This document shows positions 10,000 through 19,004 of a stretch of 64,000 nucleotides of DNA, in pieces. The notes beneath the pieces are model-generated. The model saw only the letters and a list, made by a program, of their open reading frames with translations, did no database searches and was not told the origin of the DNA. The position numbers were made by a program, and so were the translations under genes. Source of the DNA: Ceratodon purpureus. Taxonomy: Eukaryota > Streptophyta > Bryopsida > Pseudoditrichales > Ditrichaceae. Each line of letters starts with the position of its first letter. Position 1 is the stretch's first letter. The stretch lies in contig CM026427.1 of the NCBI GenBank assembly GCA_014871385.1, positions 2,352,068-2,416,067 of the forward strand, read 5' to 3'.

Positions 10000-10521
10000 T
10001 CAGTCCTTCGCAGTAGACTTGGCTCGGACAGCACTACACCCAGTATCGACGGATGGATGCACGGATCCAAACGACGAATACGTGGACTGCGGGCTTGCGT
10101 TCCCTCCGCACCACTGATCTTGGCCAGAGCACCGACTTCCAGCACCCTCCAAGTTGTCGTATGCTTCGCCAACAATGCGGAGCCACCCTGCAGTTGACAT
10201 GGTTTGCGTTGACACCTCCCCTGTGTGGCTGAAGTGAACGCTGCCAACACTCTCGGACTCCTCAGACTCCTCGGACTCCTGGAATGTCAGTGGGAAGGCG
10301 ATGCCGGAAGCGTCAGAGATCTCCAACAACTCAATGGTGTGAGCAATACTCCAAAACCACTCCGCACCTGGCTGCAGAAGGCGTGTGATGTATTTGAAAG
10401 CTGGAATGGCGGTGTTGCGAGAACGGGCGACCACCGCCCTATACCATGGCCGGAGCTCCTCGAGGTCAGCCGGTGTCTCCTGATAACCCAGGCATCTCGC
10501 ATTGCTACCCCGCCTCCCCAT
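10000..10521 (-). CDS. Unrecognised open frame, possible gene fragment
   Basis: A 173-codon frame starting MGRRGSN with an ordered-looking first half (WYRAVVARSRN, PGAEWFWSIAHTIELLE) followed by a Ser/Glu repeat (SEESEESES) and a Ser/Gly-rich tail. No domain is recognised. The plus strand is also open over much of the same stretch (10225-10614), so either or neither frame may be coding. No convincing splice partners were found. It may be a captured or decayed gene piece at the edge of the hairpin module. Confidence 0.25.
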   Translation of the reverse strand: MGRRGSNARCLGYQETPADLEELRPWYRAVVARSRNTAIPAFKYITRLLQPGAEWFWSIAHTIELLEISDASGIAFPLTFQESEESEESESVGSVHFSHTGEVSTQTMSTAGWLRIVGEAYDNLEGAGSRCSGQDQWCGGNASPQSTYSSFGSVHPSVDTGCSAVRAKSTAKD

Positions 10522-10680
10522 AACGACAAAATATTGGACAATATGCGACTAACTTCTACAGTATGCGACCTTCTTCTACAGTATCCAGTTGGAGTTCGTC
10601 TAGTAAACTGGTAAACGTTCTAGTAATCCACTTCTCTAGGGTTTTGTGGACGACTAATTGCCAACGTCGACCTAGTCTAG

Positions 10681-10980
10681 TAGCCCCTACTCTCCTACTC
10701 GGCTGGTAGCCGACTAGGACTAGCTTACTCATCATTTGCATCATTAGGACTAGGACTTATTTACTCATCATTAGGACTAGTAGCCCCTACTCTCCTACTC
10801 GGCTGGTAGCCGACTAGGACTAGCTTACTCATCATTTGCATCATTAGGACTAGGACTTATTTACTCATCATTAGGACTAGTAGCCCCTACTCTCCTACTC
10901 GGCTGGTAGCCGACTAGGACTAGCTTACTCATCATTTTTATCATTAGGACTAGGACTAGGACATCATTTTTATCACTGGG
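10681..10980. repeat. 100-bp tandem repeat, three units, with internal hairpin
   Basis: Units begin at 10681, 10781 and 10881 with TAGCCCCTACTCTCC, giving a period of exactly 100 bp. The first two units are nearly identical; the third diverges after about 55 bp into TTTTTATCAYTRGGACTAGGAC repeats. Each unit carries a hairpin TCGGCTGGTAGCCGA (10699, 10799, 10899) flanked by CTA..TAG, plainly related to the module hairpin. Much of the rest is built from TAGGACTAGGAC and TTACTCATCATT blocks. Confidence 0.9.
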
Positions 10981-11062
10981 ACTAGGACTTATTTACTCAT
11001 CATTTTTATATGTATTTCAAATTCCAGAGGTCGGTTCAGTGAGGAAGAGGTTGGCTCTCCTA

Positions 11063-11079
11063 GTCGGCGGCCAGCCGAC
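11063..11079. repeat. Rightmost hairpin, long-armed variant
   Basis: GTCGGCGGCCAGCCGAC with arms extended outward to CTAGTCGGC/GCCGACTAG. It is the last member seen; none was noticed from 11.1 to 64 kb. Confidence 0.8.
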
Positions 11080-11293
11080 TAGAAAGGACTTCCATTCGTT
11101 GTGACCGTGAATACTGTTCATTCTAAATGACGACTCCGGAGTCCTCACAGACGGACACCCCAATGTGAGATGCCTGGCAGTCCTGTCCACTCAGCGGGTC
11201 GCCGACGATCTTCCCTTCACCCGCTTCACTTCACAGATCCACATTTTGCAGAGCAAGTATTTCCTTTTATTAGAACAGATAGATTTCTAAGGA

Positions 11294-11332
11294 TAGGGTT
11301 TCTAGGGTTTAGGGTTTCTAGGGTTTAGGGTT
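11294..11332 (+). repeat. Interstitial telomere-like tract
   Basis: Five TAGGGTTT-type repeats (TAGGGTTTC and TAGGGTT alternating) of the Arabidopsis-type plant telomere TTTAGGG. It may be a short interstitial telomere or a telo-box cluster like those in plant promoters. It supports a plant origin. Confidence 0.75.
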
Positions 11333-11969
11333 CTCAGTCAGCCACTCGCCGAGAGATTCGGCCATGACAGTGGGACTTGGATGTCCTCTATTCAACATTA
11401 TATTAAAATTCACTCAAATGATTTTATCCCTTGTAAGCGGAATGCATTTTTTCATAAATATTTGACATCTTTGTCTTTAAATTTGAGGGATAACACATGA
11501 ATTGGACGTCTACTGATGATGCAAAGTAGTCCATAATTGAGCGTTTTGTCCATAATTACTTAAATACCCCTTTTTAAATCAACAATAAAAATTGAGCTCT
11601 AAATTGCAATAAACCACTCTATTTTATGAACTACTTAGCAGTTTAGAACTTTCATATATAATCAAGAACAATAAAATAGTTTTAATCCTTGAACATCACA
11701 GACTTGGTTGGATTCTTTCAAGAGTATTCAACAACATTTTCACCTTCTAATTTCATTTAAAAAATATCAATAATGCCATAATGAAATAAGCATCTTTCAT
11801 AAATTCGACCTCAAAAGTATCCACTTCTTATTTTTTTTTAATCACATATATGTTTACTGAAGTACAATATGTTAACAGGAATGAATATACCAAAAAAATC
11901 ACTTCAGTTTCTAAATTTAGAATGCCCAACGATGTCCAAACATGTCAAAATCCGGTGTCTCCAAACATG
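11333..11969. other. AT-rich intergenic sequence
   Basis: No coding frame or repeat is supported. The right part is probably the 3' untranslated region of the minus-strand AP2 gene; a small repeat of the phrase AACATGTCAAA/AACGTGTCAAA lies at 11935-11998, overlapping the gene's last codons. Confidence 0.5.
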
Positions 11970-14095
11970 TCAATATGTGTCTCCAAACGTGTCAAACCAT
12001 GAAAATCCTGCGAGGTCGTCGTTTAAGTCGAACGATTGGCTCATGAAGTTAAGGCTGTGAGAACCTCGTAACCACTGACTACCGGAGCCTCCTTCTGCCA
12101 GCGTCGCAGTTTCTGCTTCGTCGCATAAGTTCCCATCAAGCTGTTCGATGTAGGTGGGAGTGGAGGCAGCGGCTTCAAGGAGCCATTCTTGAACCATCTC
12201 ATTCAGCTCGTGCGCATTCATCGCCGCCGCCCGATCGACCTCAATTTGCCTGATAGTCTCGCCATCTGAGGTCGAATTGATGGACGTTCTCGCAACCTCC
12301 CTCGCCAGTTTAGCAATGGCTCTATGCGTCTCTTCGAGGGAGAGCTTCGAGGGAATTCTCTTGAGCATGCGCGGCGAGTCTTCGAAATTCAGCGGCAAAT
12401 TTCTCTTGCAGCACAAATTGCCAATGTCGAAGGCGCGAGCTGCCTCCTCCGCTGTGTCGTACGACCCGAGCCAAATCGTCTTCATGCACCGCTTGGGCCG
12501 AATTTCCGTTACGTACTTGTTCAGCTCCTCTCGATACCTCACTCCGCGGTATTGTGGCACAACTGTCCGCGACGAACCAAGCGGCATACTGCTCACCAGG
12601 TTCCGTAACGCATTCCGGCGCGATGAAGGAGAGAGCGAAGCTGACTGAGCCACATTCTCGGAGAACGCATTGTTGGTTCTCCCCCCGGCAGATCCCGACG
12701 ACGACTGATCCGTAGACGTTCGCTGGCTCTTCCTCCATGTAGTAGCTGGAGATCCTTGAAGGCTGGAACTGAAGATACTACTGGCCATGGACCTCACAGA
12801 GGAAGCTGATGGGTGGCTGATTGGAGGCCCTGCTCCTAAGCTGAAACTGTGGTCTATATCAAGGCCCCAAACATACGAATTACCACTAATGGTTACATCA
12901 ACCAATTTAACAACGTCAGATGGAACAGACATAACACTAGGTTCACCATCGTCCACGCTCCATCGAATTTCTACTCGGCATGTAAAACCCGCAATTCCAT
13001 CTGGCAACTCTTTATCACCAAAAACCAGGGTCACGTACCCTAGACGTCGGAGAGACGCCAGTGACTCTTCATCTGCACTTGAACCCAGTGCTCTAGTTGC
13101 CAAACACAAGGGCTTAGGCATAGGTTCCCTGACCAGCCTCCTGTAGGAAGCATTTACCCACTTCACCCGAGTTCTCAGATCTGTGATAACATGTGGCATG
13201 TCCACAGTATCCAATCTTTTCTGAACAGCCCCTAAATCCTCCTTTAAAGGAACAATATGCGAGTCTAGAGTTTCTATGCTTTGCACAGTCATGGTAGATC
13301 TCACATCAATCATCTCCAAGGCATCGGACGAGGTGTGAGTATCCACTTCGTGAATGACCCTTGCAGGCTCATCATCCTTCTGTTTCATAGAGTCCTGCAA
13401 GAGCACTGAATCAGTGCACGTCTGACCATTTACTAGCAAACTATTTACATGCTCCGACTTTCAACGCAACACACATAGAGAAGTAGCATGAAATTCCTGA
13501 ACTGGTTCCCCACGACAAAATACACGCCGGGTTGAGAAATGAATTATCAAGAAACAATGTTCAGTTTTATCCAACTCTTGGAGGATATTTATGAGAAGGA
13601 AAAACAAGAGGCTACCGGTTTCAATTTGATAAGGAGATGACAATGAGAAGTTAGATGAGTTGTAACGAAGATGCTGCGACACAGCGCCTGAATAATTTGC
13701 AGGAGATTCATTTGACGTAAAGGGCTAGGTAACAGGACATAACCTTTTTAGGTGGATTTTGGTTAATGTTGTAATACTTTTTTACCAGTTACCACCTCAA
13801 TTGTTAGACCTTATTCAATTTTCTTTACTGCATCAAGGGTCTCAAAAAAACCACTATTTCTTCAGAACAATTGTCACTATTTCATACGGGTTCCATGAAG
13901 GATACTAAATGAAAATTTTGAATGAAAGAAAATCAGCTTACCAGTGATGGCAATGATAATTTAAACCTACGCTCCTTTGAGTCCTCGCTTCGTTTGGTTG
14001 TAACGTGTGTTAGGAGTTCGCCGTAAGACGTGCCGGTTGCAGGAGACAGTTCATATCCAGTCTGACATTTAAGTTCAAAAGAAAGTGCACCTCCA
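11970..14095 (-). CDS. AP2/ERF-domain protein with N-terminal DUF7950-like region
   Basis: Two exons are supported, 14095-13942 and 13394-11970, joined in phase 0 across a GT-AG intron (donor CTG/GTAAGC, acceptor TTGCAG/GAC). The exon at 14095 itself follows an acceptor (TCTCTTACAG) in phase 2, so more exons lie upstream. From about 13160 to 12840 the sequence shows VKWVNASYRRLV, FTCRVEIRWS, VPSDVVKLVD and YVWGLDIDHSFSLG, matching what I know of the plant DUF7950 region. The AP2 domain (about 12555-12370) shows YRGVRYREELNKYVTEIRP and WLGSYDTAEEAARAFD. The tail holds an acidic/aromatic C-terminus (DDLAGFSWFDTFGD) that could activate transcription. A nuclear DNA-binding regulator is the likely role. 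Whether it belongs to the same transcript as the hydrolase upstream is unresolved. Confidence 0.75.
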
Positions 14096-14375
14096 CTGTA
14101 AGAGAAATGGCGTGAAATTTCTGTTTGTTGTGACAACAGATTACAGAGTCCTAACTCACTCAGTCGGGGAGTCACTTATTAGAGTCTCAGAGATACAGAA
14201 TAATTACTTCGTCTAAAACAAAAATTACTATAAAATAACTTTCTCCAAATTGGGAGAATGATAGAGTTCCTACCACCTCACTATTCGTTCTCTGAAGTTG
14301 GAGAATGTAAGCTATTATTTGGACAAAGTATTCTTTGGAGAATGAATTTTTAAATAATCTCATGTGGAACACCCC

Positions 14376-14865
14376 TAACAGTGGGTAACAGTGGGTGTCA
14401 CAATAGCTCAAATCACTATGTATTCTTTGAGGAAGTTACTTCATCCAAGTGAGAACTGCTTTGAGCTACAATTCTAGCCCACTTTACAGAATGCATGACA
14501 ACGTGTCGCTCTCGTTTACACCTTCAATGCATTACAGAAGAATCAACATTCAAATTTCCCAAAGAGCCCAAAATGCATCAGAGATGGAGGAAAGAGTGAC
14601 ACATTCTATAAAGTGGGAGAATGGTAACTTAAGATAAATTTCACTTGAATGAAGTTAACCAATATATGGGAATTCATTCCTTGAGAATTGATCATGTGAC
14701 TATCTCTTCTCTCCACTAACCTCAATAAGTTTTAAGAGAATTGGCATTCCACCTTACCACAAACAGGGAATGATAACTCAAAGTCACTCTCACTTGGATA
14801 AAATTAATCATTCTATGAGGATTGATTATATGAGGATTGTCTACTGTGACACCTCTCTACTGTTA
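14376..14865. mobile_element. MITE-like element with about 25-bp imperfect terminal inverted repeats
   Basis: The left end TAACAGT..GGGTGTCACAATAG (14376-14406) is inverted at the right end CTACTGTGACACC..ACTGTTA (14841-14865). The interior holds repeated GGGAGAATGGTAACT and ACTTGGATGAAGT phrases and no gene. Related phrases recur at 55.4-55.6 kb. It lies in the gap between exons of the hydrolase and AP2 genes. The superfamily is not assigned. Confidence 0.5.
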
Positions 14866-16880
14866 CAAAGCACTCTAATCGGATTTTGGGATAGACAAAG
14901 AAAGTTTTATCACTGAGAACCATATCTAGATAGCTAGTACCAACAGAGCAAAACCAAGCAACTCTACAACAATCAGGATGGTAATTGGTTGAGTCACGTA
15001 CATCAGAGACATCTTCTGATTGATGATATTTGGTTTCACCAGTGCCTGGATTAAAAGAACCTAGATGATGCACAAGCCAAGAGTTAAAGAAAACTTGGTA
15101 AGAAATCAACCAATTGTTGTAAGATCTCAACAGCTAATTACCAACAAACTAGCTCATGCAGGACCTTAATTATACATGGGTGTCTCAATTAGCGATATTT
15201 GTAATTATTCTAACATACGGTATAGGAACAAGAAAATGCCTGAATAAATAATTAGTGGCTTCAGTCAGGCTTCTAATTTGGAAGGAGAACCACAATAAAC
15301 ACTAAGAAACTGGCAAATCCCACCTGACTAATATTTAAAGTACTGACATGGATGATGGAAAGTCATACATACCAATCTCAAGTGTACCCTTAAGAAATTC
15401 CTCCACCAGGATCCTGTATCCCTCGTGGTCTTTGGAAACAGGTCGGCAAACTTCAAAGTGATTATCGTCTTTCAGAACGTGGAAGACCGCCTTCTCCAGT
15501 TGCGCTATAGCTGAAGCGTATGAGACAACAACTTGTTTCTCATGTATCTAGCAGGAAAAGTGTGTCAATTATAAACCATTTGGGACTGATTTGAAACTTT
15601 CTTACGAACTACTTTCAATTCAACATTGATCTTCCAGTAAGGATTTTTCCTTAAGTAAGATTAATCATAGTTCTGAAATGGTCCTTTTTCCATTAAGTGC
15701 ACAAAACCTGCTCAAGTTACACATTCGAGCACAACAGCAATACTGGCCGCTATAGATCCACACAAATAAGTGTTTTACTTTCAATAGCACTGAACATTCA
15801 AAGCAGCATATCACTTCAATCCATGCATATGCTTGCATCTATCTACTGATGAGTGCATCAAGATTATTTGTGTACTGTAATGACTCGAATATTCATCCAG
15901 CATTGAAGTCAATTCAATCCTTACCTTTCTCATTCCCTTTCCTTCTATGAAGCACAGAATCTTTGTCTTCTCTGGGATACTTTTTTCGAATTGAGAACCG
16001 AGCAATTGCATTTCTTGATTAAATACCCCCTTATCAAGTTTCAAAAGCGCCTGCATCAGTGTACTTCTTTGTAACACACCCGTTTGATTCAATTTGTTAA
16101 TGTACTGCTCAAACTGCTGGTTTTGATCAGTGGCTGAACCGGGCACGCTGTAGAAGACGATGCCTTCAAGGTTTTCTAGGAACTTCACACATTTCTCGTG
16201 TAACCTTGGTTGCAGAGTGGCTTGATTATGAGCCTCTACAACCAGACTTTTGATAATCAAACCTCCAAAGCTATGTCCAATTAAAATAACTTTTACGTCA
16301 GGATCTGAAAGATTCCATTTTGAGCTGTACACACACAATAACCTGTATTAGATGTTAATCAAAAAAGGGGGTAGAATTATACGATCCAGAAGAGATTAAA
16401 CATGAGAAGTTGAAATCTTAATAATCGTACGTAGAGCAACAACTTTGCATGCATCTCAAATATACTAGCTAAATTGTTTCAATCAAGGAATTGAAATGCA
16501 AGTTACAGATCTAAAAGCCAGTTAGAAGCTCGACAAATAGGACAGTACCTAAGAAGTAGATGCATTAGCACCTTCTTGCCAATCTCAGCTGTATTGACGT
16601 TTTCGCTGCCTCCAGAAGCATCAGTATCATATGACAGGGAGAGGACACGAACATTTCCAGGCAAATCTTTTGGTAGCCACGCTTTTGGCCATACATGCTC
16701 ACGATTACGTGTCATCCATGTCGATTTCCACTCATCAGGGCTCTTGGCAAGACCATGGAAGAAGATTAACGTAGTAGACAGATTTGAATCTGAGACTGAA
16801 ACATCCGATTCTGGATACAACTGATAAATAAAATACTTCTGCAACATTACAGAATAATTCAGAAGAGACCCTTCGACCAT
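14813..16880 (-). CDS. Alpha/beta-hydrolase, SERAC1-like (4 exons seen)
   Basis: Exons are 16880-16549, 16324-15925, 15547-15373 and 15060 onward; all borders are GT-AG and phases 2, 0 and 1 match. The start at 16880 (MVEGSLL) is preceded by an in-frame stop. The fold motifs are LIFFHGLAKSPDEW, then WPKAWLPKDL and VLSLSYD (residues about 35-80), and the nucleophile elbow ILIGHSFGGLIIKSLV with Ser at about residue 129. IVFYSVPGSA and ILCFIEGKG follow, as in SERAC1/LipA-type hydrolases. The fourth exon (GSFNPGTGETKYHQ...) stays in frame to a stop at 14813, but it runs into the inverted repeat of a MITE, so the true end may be a splice near 14.87 kb. Likely a serine hydrolase acting on lipids or esters. 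Similar domains occur on bryophyte NBS-LRR proteins (HNL class); no NBS is seen here. Confidence 0.7.
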
Positions 16881-17300
16881 TGAGGTAAACAGAAATGATT
16901 CTCAAGTCTGAAGGTAAATTCCCTTTGATCGTAGCACAGAATAAATTACTCATCCTGTGGTTATTACTCAGCTGAGCGGACATGAAAGTCAGTGCTCTCC
17001 CAATAACCTGAAAACTTTCCGACATCGACTACATATCACTTCAGTCATTCATAACATCATAAATTGATTGAAGTATCTGAAAACTTTGGTCCTTGTTGTC
17101 AGACTTCTAGTTTGCGGAAAAACAATGAAAGTGGGTGTTCGTGGTAATACCTCAAGGTCGGTATCTGCTGAGGAAGGGCGTGCGCAATCTGGAGGTTCAA
17201 TAGACCTTAGCATTAAGTGATGTGAGTTTCAAGTAAACCAAGCCCAGTTCAATAATTGAATGATGAGAAGGTATACAAAAGAAACTTGCACAAGAAACCT

Positions 17301-19004
17301 TTACAATGGCACTTCATATTTGAGAGGAAGCTTACCAGGTGAGTTGAGCTGTACAGTTTCACAATCTTTACTACCGAAGGCCTCATCTTTCTGACTCTTC
17401 AGTATTTGGCACTGGGCTAGCAGAAGGAGTGTAACCACTTGCTCAAACCTAAACGTGAGGTTGCCCTCGAAACAACTTGATATGCAAAATCTCAAAATTT
17501 GTGGAATTGCATCTGATATGCTAGGCCTTGTGTCTGCATCTGTATCAAATGGATCCTCGCATTGTCGCCTTCCAGTCAACACTTCCAAGCAAAACGAAGC
17601 AAAACGGTGCACATCATGCGTCTTTCTCTCATGAGAATCATCATCCACAGAATATCCACCCCCACTCAACTTAATTGTGTACTCAGGGTGTCCGTCCTGC
17701 AACATCGTATCAGAATTTCTGAACAGGACTTTGGAACAATTCAGGTGTGGATATGTGATGCCCAAATCATGAAGGTAAAGCATGCCCTTCGCTGTCTGCA
17801 GCATGATGTCAACCGCCATAGGTAGCGAGAGAAGAGATTCATTTGCTCTCTTATGCCTTGCGAGGAGATCTGTAAGATCACCCTCCATCAGCTCCATCGC
17901 AAGAAATAAGTATTTGTCTTTTCTCCAATAATGCATCAATTGCACAACATGTGGATGAGAAAGACGAGCGATAAGAGGCTGTTCACCGTCACCATTGTCA
18001 GCTACTCTCTTCAGGGCACAGTCTACTCCTTGGATATTGGTTCTAATCACCCATGATCCCGTCTGGCTCACCCCTAGAATATCTCGGGTCAGGTCTAACG
18101 TGAGTTCCTCTTCTATCAACGGTGACGGCGCCTGGTGTACAAAGCTTGCTGGTATGCCTTCGATGATGAAACCTGGGAAACTTGCATTTTTAATAGCCTC
18201 AAGAGCCATTTTCGCCCTGTATCCATCTTCCCCCAGTATGTTGCCAGACTCAACGTTCCACTCGAAAATGTCATTACCCTCTGATCCGTATCTCAAATCT
18301 ATTACCCGCTGCCATGTCTCAAATCCGTAAGATGGAAAGTGCCTTTCATAAGATGAAATTAGCGAACTCTGAGGGTTCACTAATGATACACCCTCGAGCT
18401 CTTTGCCTTTCATATAAAGCACATTACCATAAATCTCGGAACCAGCAAACCTTTCTCCTTCCTGTAATGCTGCAACCATTGTCCACCAGCGCACATCCAA
18501 GAGAATTTCAAGGAAATGTTCTCGCCACTTAGCCAACACTGGTTCATGATTGTGCATTCCCAGGCTCCACCACTCTTTCGCCAAGGCCTCGGTCTGTATA
18601 ACAGCACGGTGTAGTTCTCGACGAACTGGTTTGTGCCCCTCCAAGGCTGGTTTAAAGCCATGAAGTAGTCTCTTAGTTTCGTCAAGTTGAGACAACAGAA
18701 TCAACCCTTGGTTGTTACCCTCTTGGCTCACGCACATGGGTGCAAAATCCGCCGCCCAGGCTGCGCCCCCGTCCTGTTGCTGTGACAAGCGGCGCTTCTT
18801 TGGGGGCTCGGGAGAGAGACCTCGCGCGAGCTGCCCGGGCAGGATCAGCGCGAGCTGCCTGCGCTCTCTGCCGTCGTTCCATGTGCGATAGCCTTCTGCA
18901 ACATTGTTTGAGGTTGTCCAAGAATCTCGGGGACTCAATTGAAACTCTATTCGGGTTATGGCTCGCAGGGTTTGCCCCACATAGTCGTCCATCACAAATT
19001 TCAA
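17301..19004 (-). CDS. Pseudokinase with N-terminal helical region
   Basis: A 567-codon frame starting MKFVMDDYVGQ. The first 110 residues include a basic PPKKRRLSQQQ nuclear-signal-like stretch in locally GC-rich DNA. Residues about 130-200 are helical with EHFLEILLDVRWW, the same pattern as in the kinase at 21176. The kinase-like domain keeps the beta-3 lysine (DCALKRV) and the C-helix/hinge area (LAMELMEGDLTDLL), but HRD is replaced by HLN and DFG by SGG, so phosphotransfer is unlikely. The frame passes a strong donor (CCTG/GTAAGC at about 17336) shortly before its stop, so the true last exon may be spliced, perhaps to exon-like pieces at 17.15-17.21 kb. It is head to head with the active kinase and on the same strand as the hydrolase. 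A scaffold or regulator is inferred. Confidence 0.65.
   Translation of the reverse strand: MKFVMDDYVGQTLRAITRIEFQLSPRDSWTTSNNVAEGYRTWNDGRERRQLALILPGQLARGLSPEPPKKRRLSQQQDGGAAWAADFAPMCVSQEGNNQGLILLSQLDETKRLLHGFKPALEGHKPVRRELHRAVIQTEALAKEWWSLGMHNHEPVLAKWREHFLEILLDVRWWTMVAALQEGERFAGSEIYGNVLYMKGKELEGVSLVNPQSSLISSYERHFPSYGFETWQRVIDLRYGSEGNDIFEWNVESGNILGEDGYRAKMALEAIKNASFPGFIIEGIPASFVHQAPSPLIEEELTLDLTRDILGVSQTGSWVIRTNIQGVDCALKRVADNGDGEQPLIARLSHPHVVQLMHYWRKDKYLFLAMELMEGDLTDLLARHKRANESLLSLPMAVDIMLQTAKGMLYLHDLGITYPHLNCSKVLFRNSDTMLQDGHPEYTIKLSGGGYSVDDDSHERKTHDVHRFASFCLEVLTGRRQCEDPFDTDADTRPSISDAIPQILRFCISSCFEGNLTFRFEQVVTLLLLAQCQILKSQKDEAFGSKDCETVQLNSPGKLPLKYEVPL

Noticed and set aside
10681-10980. Centromeric satellite
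   Set aside because: Only three units; no long array in the window.
331-11079. Hairpins considered as a CRISPR array
   Set aside because: The repeats are 17 nt, irregularly spaced over 11 kb, in introns and exons of spliced genes, with no equal spacers and no cas genes.
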